IMG/VR virus record: IMGVR_UViG_3300022562_000741
Location: 1-27,105 of that record
From: a virus
Length of the DNA stretch: 27,105 bases
Direction: 5' to 3' (one strand)
A model generated the notes under the pieces. It had not been told where the DNA came from. It made no database searches and saw only the letters and a list, made by a program, of their open reading frames with translations. The position numbers were made by a program, and so were the translations under genes. Shown piece by piece: positions 14,655-20,618 of the stretch; positions within the stretch are counted from its first letter, which is position 1; each line of letters opens with the position of its first letter.

Positions 14655-15529
14655 AACGGTTTCGTGTTTCCAGGTTGCGGAACAGGTGTGTAATCGGTGC
14701 CGGGGCGACGGCCGTTCTTTTCGGCGTGCCTCAACATGTCGGCGTAGGACATCGGGTCGACCTTCGTGTCGGGGTCGACGTCCTGCCATTCATCGGGGTC
14801 GTCGTCGAACCGGTCCTGGTGATACCAGGTCGCCGGGTGCGCCGTGAATTTGCCCCGGTTTCCAGCTGGCGACTTTGCGAATGCGCGGGTCACGGTGACG
14901 AGGAAGGTGAAGGCGGCGGCCCGGTTGCCCTTACATGATCCGTCGGGCGGCCCGGCCTTCCCGGCGACGATGCGGTCGAGGGCGAACCCGATTTCGTCGA
15001 GGGCCTTCCGCTTGCCGACCTTCCTCGGATACTCGGCATATACGGCGTTCGCGGCGGCGGATCGTTCGGCCCTCGTTTCTCCCCTCGGGCTCCCCTCTTT
15101 ACTTCCGTCTTCATCTTCATCTTCATCTTCAGTACAGAGGCGTTTCTGATCCGTTACATCCGGCGTTACATCGTCCGTTACATCCGAACGGTCGCGATGA
15201 CGCCTGACCCTCTCTGCCGTTGCGGCCCTCTCCTGGCTTTTACGGGCAAGGCGGCGGGATGCCAGACGGTAACGCTCGCCCTCGACCTCGACGTCGGCGA
15301 CGCCGTTCCGGTCGAGTTCGTCGATCGCCTGGGCCATTTCGTCCGGTGAACACCGGCAGACTCGGGCCAGGGCGGCGGCCGTGCCCTCGATGCGATACCC
15401 CGACGGGGATTCGTGCATCGCGCAGAGCAAGTCGATCCAGATGCCGCGGGTCGCGGGTTCGCACATGCCGAGCGACGAGTCTTTCAGCCAGTCGCCGGGA
15501 TAGAATTGAAACGCGGGTTTACCTGCCAT
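14636..15529 (-). CDS. Phage replication initiator/helicase-loader-type protein
   Basis: This 297-residue protein has an N-terminal domain (residues 3-95) matching the phage replisome-organiser type: FQFYPGDWLKDSSLGMC, TRGIWIDLLCAMHESPSGY, then a winged helix through ALARVCRCSPDEMAQAIDELDRNGV. A charged linker of DVT repeats and Glu-Asp repeats follows (about 115-141). The C-terminal domain (YAEYPRKVGKRKALDEIGFAL, AHPATWYHQDRF) resembles the loader part of lambda O / DnaT-like proteins. It probably recruits the host helicase to the phage origin. The linker DNA carries a 12-nt-period repeat that could be the origin itself. It overlaps neighbours by 11 and 19 nt. Confidence 0.75.
   Translation of the reverse strand: MAGKPAFQFYPGDWLKDSSLGMCEPATRGIWIDLLCAMHESPSGYRIEGTAAALARVCRCSPDEMAQAIDELDRNGVADVEVEGERYRLASRRLARKSQERAATAERVRRHRDRSDVTDDVTPDVTDQKRLCTEDEDEDEDGSKEGSPRGETRAERSAAANAVYAEYPRKVGKRKALDEIGFALDRIVAGKAGPPDGSCKGNRAAAFTFLVTVTRAFAKSPAGNRGKFTAHPATWYHQDRFDDDPDEWQDVDPDTKVDPMSYADMLRHAEKNGRRPGTDYTPVPQPGNTKPLWLPKD
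15109..15130. repeat. 6-nt period CTTCAT tract inside the replication gene
   Basis: This short direct-repeat tract, CTTCAT on the plus strand and GAAGAT-type codons on the coding strand, encodes an Asp/Glu run. It is locally less GC-rich than its surroundings and lies next to the 12-nt repeats at 15152-15184. Confidence 0.8.
15152..15184. repeat. Three iteron-like repeats (CGTTACATC, 12-nt period)
   Basis: CGTTACATC occurs at 15152-15160, 15164-15172 and 15176-15184, evenly spaced by 12 nt. The repeats lie inside the replication-initiator gene, beside an AT-richer tract, as the lambda origin lies within gene O. They are candidate initiator-binding iterons. Coding constraint (DVT repeats) is the alternative. 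Confidence 0.6.
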
Positions 15530-15977
15530 GTCGGTCGTCGATGCCGAAGGATCGAAGGACGTCAGGGACAGGCTCGAACCAGACGCCGAGGGACACGACC
15601 GACTCGTCGGTCTTGATCGCCTCGATGTACTCTGAAAACGCCGTGGAGTCGAGCCCGGCAGTCGACGGCGGAAGCGTCACCGACTGGCCCAGGACGTCAA
15701 GGGTGCGGGCCGGTAGATACAGACCCTTGAAGTATTCGTGCAAGACCTCGGCCGAGACGGGCCGTCCCGCGTCGGCCAGGGCGCGGCGGATCGGCTCGAT
15801 CACTCCGGCCCAGTAATACGAATTCGCTCGACTCGACCGACGAGGGCGGGACACTCTGATTCGCACGGTCCCCGGCGCGAACAAGCGCAGTTGATCGGCG
15901 AGCCAGAGGGCGCGTCGGCGGTCGGCAAAGCGCCCGTCCGCGCCCAGGTCGGTTTCGAAGTCGAGCGGGCGAGGCAT
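15519..15977 (-). CDS. NinB-like recombination protein
   Basis: This 152-residue protein has about the usual length of the family. It shows the pattern of lambda NinB (Orf) type proteins: a basic RVSRPRRSSRANSYYWAGVIEPIRRAL segment, a helical SAEVLHEYFKGLYLP and a C-terminal DSTAFSEYIEAIKTDESV. NinB binds single-stranded DNA and helps load recombinases. Its neighbours, an ssDNA-binding protein and a nuclease, support a recombination role. It shares one base with the upstream stop (TGATG) and overlaps the replication gene by 11 nt. Confidence 0.65.
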   Translation of the reverse strand: MPRPLDFETDLGADGRFADRRRALWLADQLRLFAPGTVRIRVSRPRRSSRANSYYWAGVIEPIRRALADAGRPVSAEVLHEYFKGLYLPARTLDVLGQSVTLPPSTAGLDSTAFSEYIEAIKTDESVVSLGVWFEPVPDVLRSFGIDDRHGR

Positions 15978-16672
15978 CAGTACGCGAAGTCATCCGGCGG
16001 GAACGCCGACTCGTCGCTGAAACGCTCGCCGACCGGCGCAGGCGGGACCGGCCTGTCGTCGGGTTCGTCGTCGGGCTTGCTCTGCCTCTCGTTCTCGGGC
16101 GGGGTGTATGCCTGCCCGGTGTATCCGCCCTCGATCGGCTCGAACCCGTACGGGGTCCAGGGAACGAGGTCGATAACCTGCACCGAGCGAAGGCGCAGGC
16201 TGACGCCGAACTTGCCCCCGTGCATGAACGGGAACGCGAGCAAGGCGACCTTGCAGACGGACCCGTTCCCGACCTCGACCTTGATCCGCGTGCCCTGCGA
16301 ATCGAACTGCGGGATGACGACGTTCACCCGGCCGCGGGCACCGTCGAAATACTCCTTGTTCTTCGGCCGGATCGAGACGAGGCCGGTCGGCACGCCGTCG
16401 TCTCCCTTGTCTTCCTTCCAGGGCGTGTCGTGACGTTCGATGTCCTTCGAACGCTTCGAGCGACAGGTGTACTCGTACTCGGCCTGCCAGAACTCTTGAA
16501 GTTCGTCGAGGAACGCCCGGTCGGCGTCGCGTTTCGGGTCGAGAAGACATTCGATCGAGAACGTCCCTCTCGGGTCGTTCGCCTTCGCGAACCTATAGTC
16601 GGGCGTGTGGAGACTCGCCCAACGTACCGGGACGGCCGGTGTGACGAGTTTCAGTTCATTTCGGTCTGCCAT
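15977..16672 (-). CDS. Single-stranded DNA-binding protein, gp2.5/DUF2815-like
   Basis: This 231-residue protein opens with VTPAVPVRWASLHTPDYRF, then FSIECLLDP, as in the OB-fold ssDNA-binding proteins related to T7 gp2.5. A middle part SVCKVALLAFPF and FGVSLRLRSVQVIDL supplies later strands of the fold. An acidic, Pro-rich C-terminus ends in FPPDDFAY; the acidic-aromatic tail is the usual partner-docking tail of phage SSBs. It should coat ssDNA in replication and recombination. It lies between the nuclease and NinB-like genes. Confidence 0.7.
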   Translation of the reverse strand: MADRNELKLVTPAVPVRWASLHTPDYRFAKANDPRGTFSIECLLDPKRDADRAFLDELQEFWQAEYEYTCRSKRSKDIERHDTPWKEDKGDDGVPTGLVSIRPKNKEYFDGARGRVNVVIPQFDSQGTRIKVEVGNGSVCKVALLAFPFMHGGKFGVSLRLRSVQVIDLVPWTPYGFEPIEGGYTGQAYTPPENERQSKPDDEPDDRPVPPAPVGERFSDESAFPPDDFAY

Positions 16673-16688
16673 GTGTCTTTCGGGATGT

Positions 16689-16701
16689 GCCCCTCGGGGG
16701 C
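16689..16701. other. Short GC hairpin between nuclease and SSB genes
   Basis: GCCCC (16689-16693) and GGGGC (16697-16701) pair around a 3-nt loop in the 33-nt gap downstream of the nuclease stop. No U-run follows on the minus strand, so it is at most a weak attenuator or RNA-end protector. Confidence 0.35.
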
Positions 16702-16705
16702 GGGT

Positions 16706-17740
16706 TTACTTCTGGGCCAGGCGGTCGCGGATCGACTCGAACCGATAGACGTCGGCGAGGTCGACATCCTCGGTCATGAGCCCGCGGGCGACGACCTCGG
16801 GACTGGGCTCGGGCGCGTCGACGAAGAACTGCCCGATCATGTGCGGGATCTTCGGCGCGTGACGCGACTCGGTCTGGTCCTTGAGGTTGAAGTCAGGGGC
16901 CGACCGCCAGTCCTTCGGCGACCAGTTGAACAGGAGAGGCGACGTCGGCCAGGGCGAGTTCGGGTCGGCCGTGTCGAGGCATTCGTCGTACGCCTGACGG
17001 TACATGTGCAACTGCAGTTCATGGGACTCGAAGAACCCCTTCCGGCCCGACTTGAAGTCGACGATCGCCGGAACTCTCATGTCCTGCTTCGATTCTTTCG
17101 GCTCGCCCTTCCTGGGGCCCGTCTTGTACGTCTCGCCGAAGAACCCCTTGACCTCGATCGTCATGCGGCAGACGAGGTCGACCGCCCCGGCGTATCCTGA
17201 CGAGTGTTTCACGATGACCTCGATCGCCAGGGGTTCGACCTGGTGCCGACGACGGAACGCCTCGAAGGCGAGGATGTCGTTCGTCGCCTTCCGATGCCAT
17301 TCGGCCGCCTTCATCGGGAGCCCGGCGACGGCCGACTCGACGCGGGCGATTTCCGGCAGGTCGCGGAAATCGTACTGCCGGGTTCGGAGCAACTGCCCGA
17401 TCTGGATGTGCAGGAACGTCCCGTACGCCGCGGCCTCGTCGCGTTCGATGTCGGCGAACTGGCCCTTCATCTTGATCCAGTTCATGAGGCCGTAAGGCGT
17501 CGGGGACGTCGCTCCGATGATCGTCGTCACCGAGGCGTAATTCCGGTCATCCTCGGGGCAATAGTACCACCTGGCTTCCCCGCCATGATCGGCCCTGAAC
17601 ATGTGATACGGCACGACGAATCCGTCGGCCAGGAAGTCAGGGACGACCTCGGCGACGTCGAAGTCGAGCGTCAGTTGAGGCGAGGGTGTGAGGGTCGGCG
17701 TGACGTCCTGAATGACGTCGCCGAGTTTCTTCGGAGTCAT
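16706..17740 (-). CDS. PD-(D/E)XK nuclease (RecB/Cas4-like)
   Basis: This protein has 344 residues. The nuclease core is visible in order: GTFLH (H111), an acidic residue in AIEVIV (E174), YAGAVDLV (D188), VDFKSGRK (D228, K230) and HELQLHMYRQAY (Q243, Y247). This is the arrangement of RecB/AddB/Cas4-type nucleases: H, E, GxxD, DxK and QxxxY. A Cas4-like Fe-S cluster is not evident; only C61 and C191 lie around the core. It probably resects DNA ends together with the SSB and NinB-like proteins. It begins ATGACTCC and is preceded by a terminator-like hairpin and a TCTCCAC element. Confidence 0.8.
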   Translation of the reverse strand: MTPKKLGDVIQDVTPTLTPSPQLTLDFDVAEVVPDFLADGFVVPYHMFRADHGGEARWYYCPEDDRNYASVTTIIGATSPTPYGLMNWIKMKGQFADIERDEAAAYGTFLHIQIGQLLRTRQYDFRDLPEIARVESAVAGLPMKAAEWHRKATNDILAFEAFRRRHQVEPLAIEVIVKHSSGYAGAVDLVCRMTIEVKGFFGETYKTGPRKGEPKESKQDMRVPAIVDFKSGRKGFFESHELQLHMYRQAYDECLDTADPNSPWPTSPLLFNWSPKDWRSAPDFNLKDQTESRHAPKIPHMIGQFFVDAPEPSPEVVARGLMTEDVDLADVYRFESIRDRLAQK

Positions 17741-17748
17741 GTCGATGT

Positions 17749-17755
17749 GTGGAGA
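17749..17755 (-). promoter_or_regulatory. TCTCCAC variant of the start-proximal element
   Basis: It lies 8 nt before the nuclease ATG, in the context CTCTCCACACATCGACATG, downstream of the terminator-like hairpin at 17774-17807. Confidence 0.4.
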
Positions 17756-17773
17756 GTTACAGGGATGAAAAGG

Positions 17774-17807
17774 GTACGGCCCGACGTCCGAAGACGCCAG
17801 GCCGTAC
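17774..17807 (-). terminator. Nested hairpin, probable terminator
   Basis: Outer arms GTACGGCC (17774-17781) and GGCCGTAC (17800-17807) pair perfectly over 8 bp. An inner CGTC/GACG stem (17785-17788 with 17793-17796) closes a 4-nt loop. Read leftward, the hairpin is followed after two bases by CTTTTC, so it has the shape of an intrinsic terminator between the zinc-protein and nuclease genes. Confidence 0.65.
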
Positions 17808-17812
17808 GTTCG

Positions 17813-18133
17813 TCAACTGCCGCCCAGGTCGCGGTTCGACACGCCGTTCCGTTCGGATGTGGTGAACGGGGCGCACGACCCGCAGGTCGGCCAGTCTTCG
17901 GTCGCGCCCGGCAGGCCGCAACGCTCGCACGACGAGAGGTCGTCGTGACAGGGGTCGCAGACGATCGAGCCAGACCAGGTTCGGGCGTCGTCGGGGTTCT
18001 CGATCGGGTCGCCGCAGTTCGAACAGATGCCGGGCTCGGGTTTCGGATCGAGGGCCCGGTCGAGGGCGGCGAACAGGAACAGGGACGACGCGAGGGCCGC
18101 GGCCTCTGCCGCGGCGTTCAGGTGTGGAGTCAT
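17813..18133 (-). CDS. Small protein with four CxxC zinc knuckles
   Basis: This 106-residue protein has a hydrophobic, Ala-rich N-terminal helix (residues 8-27). It is followed by CSNC (37-40), CDPC (59-62), CERC (69-72) and CGSC (84-87), enough for two zinc sites. The tail is short and polar. Such ribbons bind nucleic acid or protein; the exact role is unknown. The start ATGACTCCACACC embeds the GACTCCAC element, and another copy lies 10 nt upstream. Confidence 0.65.
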   Translation of the reverse strand: MTPHLNAAAEAAALASSLFLFAALDRALDPKPEPGICSNCGDPIENPDDARTWSGSIVCDPCHDDLSSCERCGLPGATEDWPTCGSCAPFTTSERNGVSNRDLGGS

Positions 18134-18143
18134 GTCAAGTACC

Positions 18144-18151
18144 GTGGAGTC
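18144..18151 (-). promoter_or_regulatory. GACTCCAC start-proximal element
   Basis: It lies 10 nt before the start of the CxxC protein, whose own first codons (ATGACTCCACACC) repeat the same string. Confidence 0.45.
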
Positions 18152-18184
18152 GGGTGAACACGATAACGGTCAGGCGGCAGAGGG

Positions 18185-18847
18185 TCAAGACCTGGCCGAC
18201 TTGCCCGAATTGTGAACCAGGCGCAGGTCGACCAGTTCGCGGTTCGACCCGACCTCGGCCCCGGCCCCGAGGGTCGTCATCGTGACGAGGACCGTGAACG
18301 AGTCGTCGGGGTAAACCTCGAACTCGACCAGGTGCGCCGTTACGAGGATCTGGCGGGTCGCCCGTCCGACCCGGCGAAGGCAGGAGTAACCGCCGATCAG
18401 GTCGTTCGAGAGTACGGGCCGGTTCCCGCCAGGCGCGAACATCGTCCGGGCCTCGTACTCGGCACGCTCGGCCGTATGGATGTCGGGTCGCTCGGTCGCG
18501 AACGCCGACGTCGTTTCCCTGACCTCGATGATCGAGGCCGACCCGTTGCTCGACGGCGCGACTTCGACCTCGGTCGGCATCGTGTCGAGCGTCGTGTCGG
18601 TGCCCGTCCAGTCCCAGGCGTCGGGGTCGCCGTCGGCGAGGGACTTCATCAGGTCGCGGGCCGCCCTCTGCGACTTGATCGCAACGTGAACCGATGACGG
18701 TTCGTGCATCACGATCCAACGATGATCGGCGTCGATGTCGGTGCGGTCCCGGTCGTAAATGACGATGTGACCGCCGACGCGACACTTGCGTTCGCAGACG
18801 TACCCGGCGTTCCCGTTGTGCGGTTTCCGGTTCGAGTGTGGAGTCAT
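18185..18847 (-). CDS. Hypothetical early protein
   Basis: This 220-residue protein starts MTPHSNRKPHNGNAGYVCERKC, with two Cys near the N-terminus. A beta-rich segment follows (GGHIVIYDRDRTD; HRWIVMHEPSSVHVAI). The middle is polar, and the C-terminal part is regular (ILVTAHLVEFEVYPDDSFTVLVTMTTLG). No recognised family. A GAGGGG stretch 8 nt upstream of the ATG is one of the few Shine-Dalgarno-like signals in this block, and the first codons contain the GACTCCACAC string. Confidence 0.55.
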   Translation of the reverse strand: MTPHSNRKPHNGNAGYVCERKCRVGGHIVIYDRDRTDIDADHRWIVMHEPSSVHVAIKSQRAARDLMKSLADGDPDAWDWTGTDTTLDTMPTEVEVAPSSNGSASIIEVRETTSAFATERPDIHTAERAEYEARTMFAPGGNRPVLSNDLIGGYSCLRRVGRATRQILVTAHLVEFEVYPDDSFTVLVTMTTLGAGAEVGSNRELVDLRLVHNSGKSARS

Positions 18848-18877
18848 GGCAATCCCCTCTCGGGGCGAGGTTGTCGG

Positions 18878-19072
18878 TCAGGTGACCGGGTGTACGTTGT
18901 CGTCGCCGAACAGGCGAGTCATTTCGTCGTCGAGTGACCCCTGCAGGGCGGCCGATCGGATGTATGCCGCGACCGACAGTCCTCGGGCGTCGGCGGCCGA
19001 CCGTATCGCCTCGAACTCGGCGTCGAACAGGGTGACATCGACCTTCCGGTCGCGGCGTCGTCTCTTGCTCAT
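18878..19072 (-). CDS. Ribbon-helix-helix DNA-binding protein
   Basis: This 64-residue protein has a basic arm (MSKRRRRDRK), a DNA-contacting strand (VDVTLFD) and two helices (AEFEAIRSAADARGL and SVAAYIRSAALQGSLDDEM). This is the plan of Arc/CopG/MobC-type ribbon-helix-helix repressors. A 22-bp near-perfect palindrome lies 16 nt upstream of its start, fitting autoregulation by a dimer. It is separated from the upstream gene by about 108 nt that include a 55-bp tRNA-like repeat. Confidence 0.75.
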   Translation of the reverse strand: MSKRRRRDRKVDVTLFDAEFEAIRSAADARGLSVAAYIRSAALQGSLDDEMTRLFGDDNVHPVT

Positions 19073-19088
19073 GGATCGTTCAGGATGT

Positions 19089-19110
19089 GCGTTTGCCAGC
19101 TGGAAAACGC
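19089..19110. promoter_or_regulatory. 22-bp palindrome, candidate operator of the RHH gene
   Basis: The arms pair at every position except one (19095/19104). The centre is CCAGCTGG and the outer arms are GCGTTT and AAACGC. It lies 16 nt before the RHH start, where an autoregulatory operator would be expected. An RNA hairpin is an alternative reading. Confidence 0.6.
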
Positions 19111-19118
19111 GGGTTGAC

Positions 19119-19173
19119 GGAAGGCCCAGGCCGGGGGATCGAACCCCGATCGCGCCGTGTGACGCCTGGGCGG
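19119..19173 (-). repeat. 55-bp direct repeat, tRNA-like minihelix (copy 1)
   Basis: It is identical over 55 bp to the copy at 19616-19670. Read on the minus strand it folds as an 8-bp acceptor-like stem (GCCCAGGC with GCCTGGGC) enclosing a T-arm with a 5-bp CGGGG/CCCCG stem and a 7-nt TTCGATC loop, the canonical TpsiC pattern. The 15 nt between the 5' strand and the T-arm are too short for D and anticodon arms. No CCA follows. It sits just after the stop of the 136-residue gene. Confidence 0.75.
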
Positions 19174-19180
19174 GCGAGGG

Positions 19181-19591
19181 TTACAGGTCGCCCAGGTAGC
19201 GGACGTCGGCCGACACGGGCTCGCCTCGGAGCCTGGCGGCCTGTCGCTCGCGGGCGGCCTCGTCGTCGTACAGGTCTTCGCCCGTCAGGAACTTCCCGGC
19301 GACGAGTTCCTGCCGTTCGGTGTAGAGGTATGCCCGGCCGCCCCAGGAGTCGAGGCGCGACCAGACGTCGACCAGGCGGAACCGGATCGGGCTCGCCTCG
19401 GGGTCGCCACCCTCGCGGCGAATCGCCTCGTCGATGTGGCGGCCCAGTTGACCGCGCAGGATCGAGGCCGCGGCGAGGGCATTGCGGCGGGGCACGCTCG
19501 ACCGCCAGTTGCAGAACGGGCAGGCGATCCGGCGCGAGCCGACGGTCGTGTCCGTCGCGATAAACCGGGTCGTGATTCGGTGATGTGTCAT
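19181..19591 (-). CDS. Hypothetical protein with CxxC knuckle, flanked by tRNA-like repeats
   Basis: This 136-residue protein starts MTHHRITTRFIATDTTVGSRR. CPFCNWRSS looks like half of a zinc site, with nearby His in GRHIDEAIRR. A helical middle part follows (NALAAASILRGQLG), and the C-terminus (ADVRYLGDL) is well formed. Family not recognised. The gene is bracketed by two identical 55-bp repeats, so it could be gained or lost by recombination between them. Confidence 0.55.
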   Translation of the reverse strand: MTHHRITTRFIATDTTVGSRRIACPFCNWRSSVPRRNALAAASILRGQLGRHIDEAIRREGGDPEASPIRFRLVDVWSRLDSWGGRAYLYTERQELVAGKFLTGEDLYDDEAARERQAARLRGEPVSADVRYLGDL

Positions 19592-19593
19592 CG

Positions 19594-19601
19594 GTGGAGT
19601 C
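19594..19601 (-). promoter_or_regulatory. GACTCCAC start-proximal element
   Basis: It lies 2 nt before ATG 19591, in the same context (CCGACTCCACCGATG apart from one flank base) as the element before the winged-helix gene at 10268. Confidence 0.5.
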
Positions 19602-19615
19602 GGTCAGGTGGAACA

Positions 19616-19670
19616 GGAAGGCCCAGGCCGGGGGATCGAACCCCGATCGCGCCGTGTGACGCCTGGGCGG
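19616..19670 (-). repeat. 55-bp direct repeat, tRNA-like minihelix (copy 2)
   Basis: Second identical copy, 497 bp from the first. It sits 8 nt after the stop of the first leftward gene. Identity stops abruptly at both ends, so the 55-bp unit is self-contained and includes both strands of the acceptor-like stem. Confidence 0.75.
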
Positions 19671-19678
19671 CAGGTGAA

Positions 19679-20068
19679 TCAGAGGACGAAGCACACCCGG
19701 TCGCGGCCGTACAGGTCGACGTACGGGTCGCGGACGCCGATCGCCTTCAAGGCGGCGAGGACTTCGGTCAGCGGCGTCGAGCCTGCGCGGAACGAGACGT
19801 ACCACCCGGTAGACCCGTGACGGGTACGCTCGGGCGGAAAGATCGTGTCGATCGTCGTGTCAATGCGGTTCTCGGTCAGGTGGAACAGAAAGTCGGCGAC
19901 CTGGACTTTCTTGAGTCCCTGGACCGCGATGAAGGGCCGGGCGTCGACCTCGGTCGTGATCGCCTCGGACGCCCGTCCGGTCGCGGCGGGGAATGCCAGG
20001 GTCACGGCGTCGCGCCCCGCCTCGCGGGTCTTGATGCCGGTCAGGAAGGAATCAATGTGTCCGTTCAT
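19679..20068 (-). CDS. First gene of the leftward early block, hypothetical
   Basis: This 129-residue protein starts MNGHIDSFLTGIKTREAGRD. A segment KVQVADFLFHLTENRID and a beta-type GWYVSFRAGSTP are followed by a helix and a terminal VDLYGRDRVCFVL. No recognised domain. As the gene nearest the divergent control region it is likely among the earliest expressed. The start is preceded three bases upstream by GACTCCAC; no Shine-Dalgarno is seen. Confidence 0.55.
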   Translation of the reverse strand: MNGHIDSFLTGIKTREAGRDAVTLAFPAATGRASEAITTEVDARPFIAVQGLKKVQVADFLFHLTENRIDTTIDTIFPPERTRHGSTGWYVSFRAGSTPLTEVLAALKAIGVRDPYVDLYGRDRVCFVL

Positions 20069-20071
20069 GGT

Positions 20072-20079
20072 GTGGAGTC
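20072..20079 (-). promoter_or_regulatory. GACTCCAC start-proximal element
   Basis: It lies 3 nt before ATG 20068. A further copy at 20258-20265 lies far upstream in the leader, without a start codon next to it. Confidence 0.5.
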
Positions 20080-20150
20080 CGTTAGGATGGTTCTTGACCT
20101 GGGGATGTTAGACGGGGTCATTACCCGCCGGTTCCATGTATCGGCCGGGT

Positions 20151-20178
20151 ATTGTGATCTTAACGTCGTCTTCACAAT
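20151..20178. promoter_or_regulatory. Inverted repeat in divergent control region
   Basis: ATTGTGA (20151-20157) and TCACAAT (20172-20178) are perfect inverted copies separated by 14 nt. They sit between the two divergent gene blocks and about 10 nt upstream of the rightward -35 candidate. The half-site centres are about two helical turns apart, so the site may be an operator for a dimeric regulator. Confidence 0.5.
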
Positions 20179-20187
20179 GGACTCGAA

Positions 20188-20217
20188 TTGAAGGCTCGGG
20201 CCCCTGGGCCGTATTAT
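20188..20217 (+). promoter_or_regulatory. Sigma70-like rightward promoter
   Basis: TTGAAG (20188-20193) and TATTAT (20212-20217) are separated by 18 nt; they match the -35 and -10 consensus at 4/6 and 5/6 positions. It would drive the packaging and head genes with a leader of about 75 nt. In this GC-rich genome an AT-rich hexamer pair is notable. No equally good leftward promoter was found in 20069-20299. Confidence 0.5.
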
Positions 20218-20299
20218 GCCACCTGCCAGGGAACGAGGCGGCGTCGTCGGTGGATGTGTGGAGTCCCGCAGGGGCGGCGTCGCCTCGCTCCCGACCTTC

Positions 20300-20617
20300 A
20301 TGAAACAACCGCAGATCATGGAACCCGAGAAAGTGACACCGGCCGCACCGGAACCGATTCCGACGACGGCCCCGACCGTCCCGACGAAGCTGACCCTGCG
20401 CGAAGACCTGGTGCGTCTGCTCGACGAGGAAGGCGTCCTAACGGATGACGAGCGGAGCGAACTCCGCGACAATATCGCGAACTGGGTCAACGAGGTCATC
20501 GACATCCCGATCATCGGCGAAAAGATCGAGGGCGCGATCATCCGGTTCGCGATGAAGGTCGCCGAGCGGACGATCCTGCATTACGCGAAGGGCCTGATCG
20601 ACAAGATCACGGGCTGA
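20300..20617 (+). CDS. Small hypothetical protein before the terminase genes
   Basis: This protein is 106 residues from ATG 20300 (MKQPQIMEPEKV). An ATG at 20216 would add an Arg/Gly-rich stretch and lies inside the promoter -10. The N-terminal 35 or so residues are Pro/Thr-rich and probably unstructured. The rest is helical (LREDLVRLLDEEGVLTDDERSELRDNI, then IEGAIIRFAMKVAERTI). It is separated by one base from the small-terminase start. Function unknown. Confidence 0.6.
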   Translation: MKQPQIMEPEKVTPAAPEPIPTTAPTVPTKLTLREDLVRLLDEEGVLTDDERSELRDNIANWVNEVIDIPIIGEKIEGAIIRFAMKVAERTILHYAKGLIDKITG

Positions 20618-20618
20618 C

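Noticed and set aside
18135-18785. 216-codon minus-strand Arg/Asp/His-rich ORF overlapping the 18185-18847 gene
   Set aside because: Composition is that of an out-of-frame reading; the other frame gives ordinary protein sequence with a plausible start.
19124-19171. Canonical tRNA gene at the TTCGATC T-arm (and the copy at 19621-19668)
   Set aside because: Acceptor stem and T-arm are present, but only about 15 nt lie between them, so there is no D arm or anticodon arm, and no CCA. Reported as a tRNA-like element instead.
20065-20301. Minus-strand ORF of 78 codons from ATG 20299-20301 across the control region, ending in ATGA overlap with the 20068 gene
   Set aside because: The overlap is attractive, but the product is Pro/Thr/Arg/Ser-rich without a hydrophobic core, and the stretch contains the promoter and inverted repeat, so it reads as non-coding leader.
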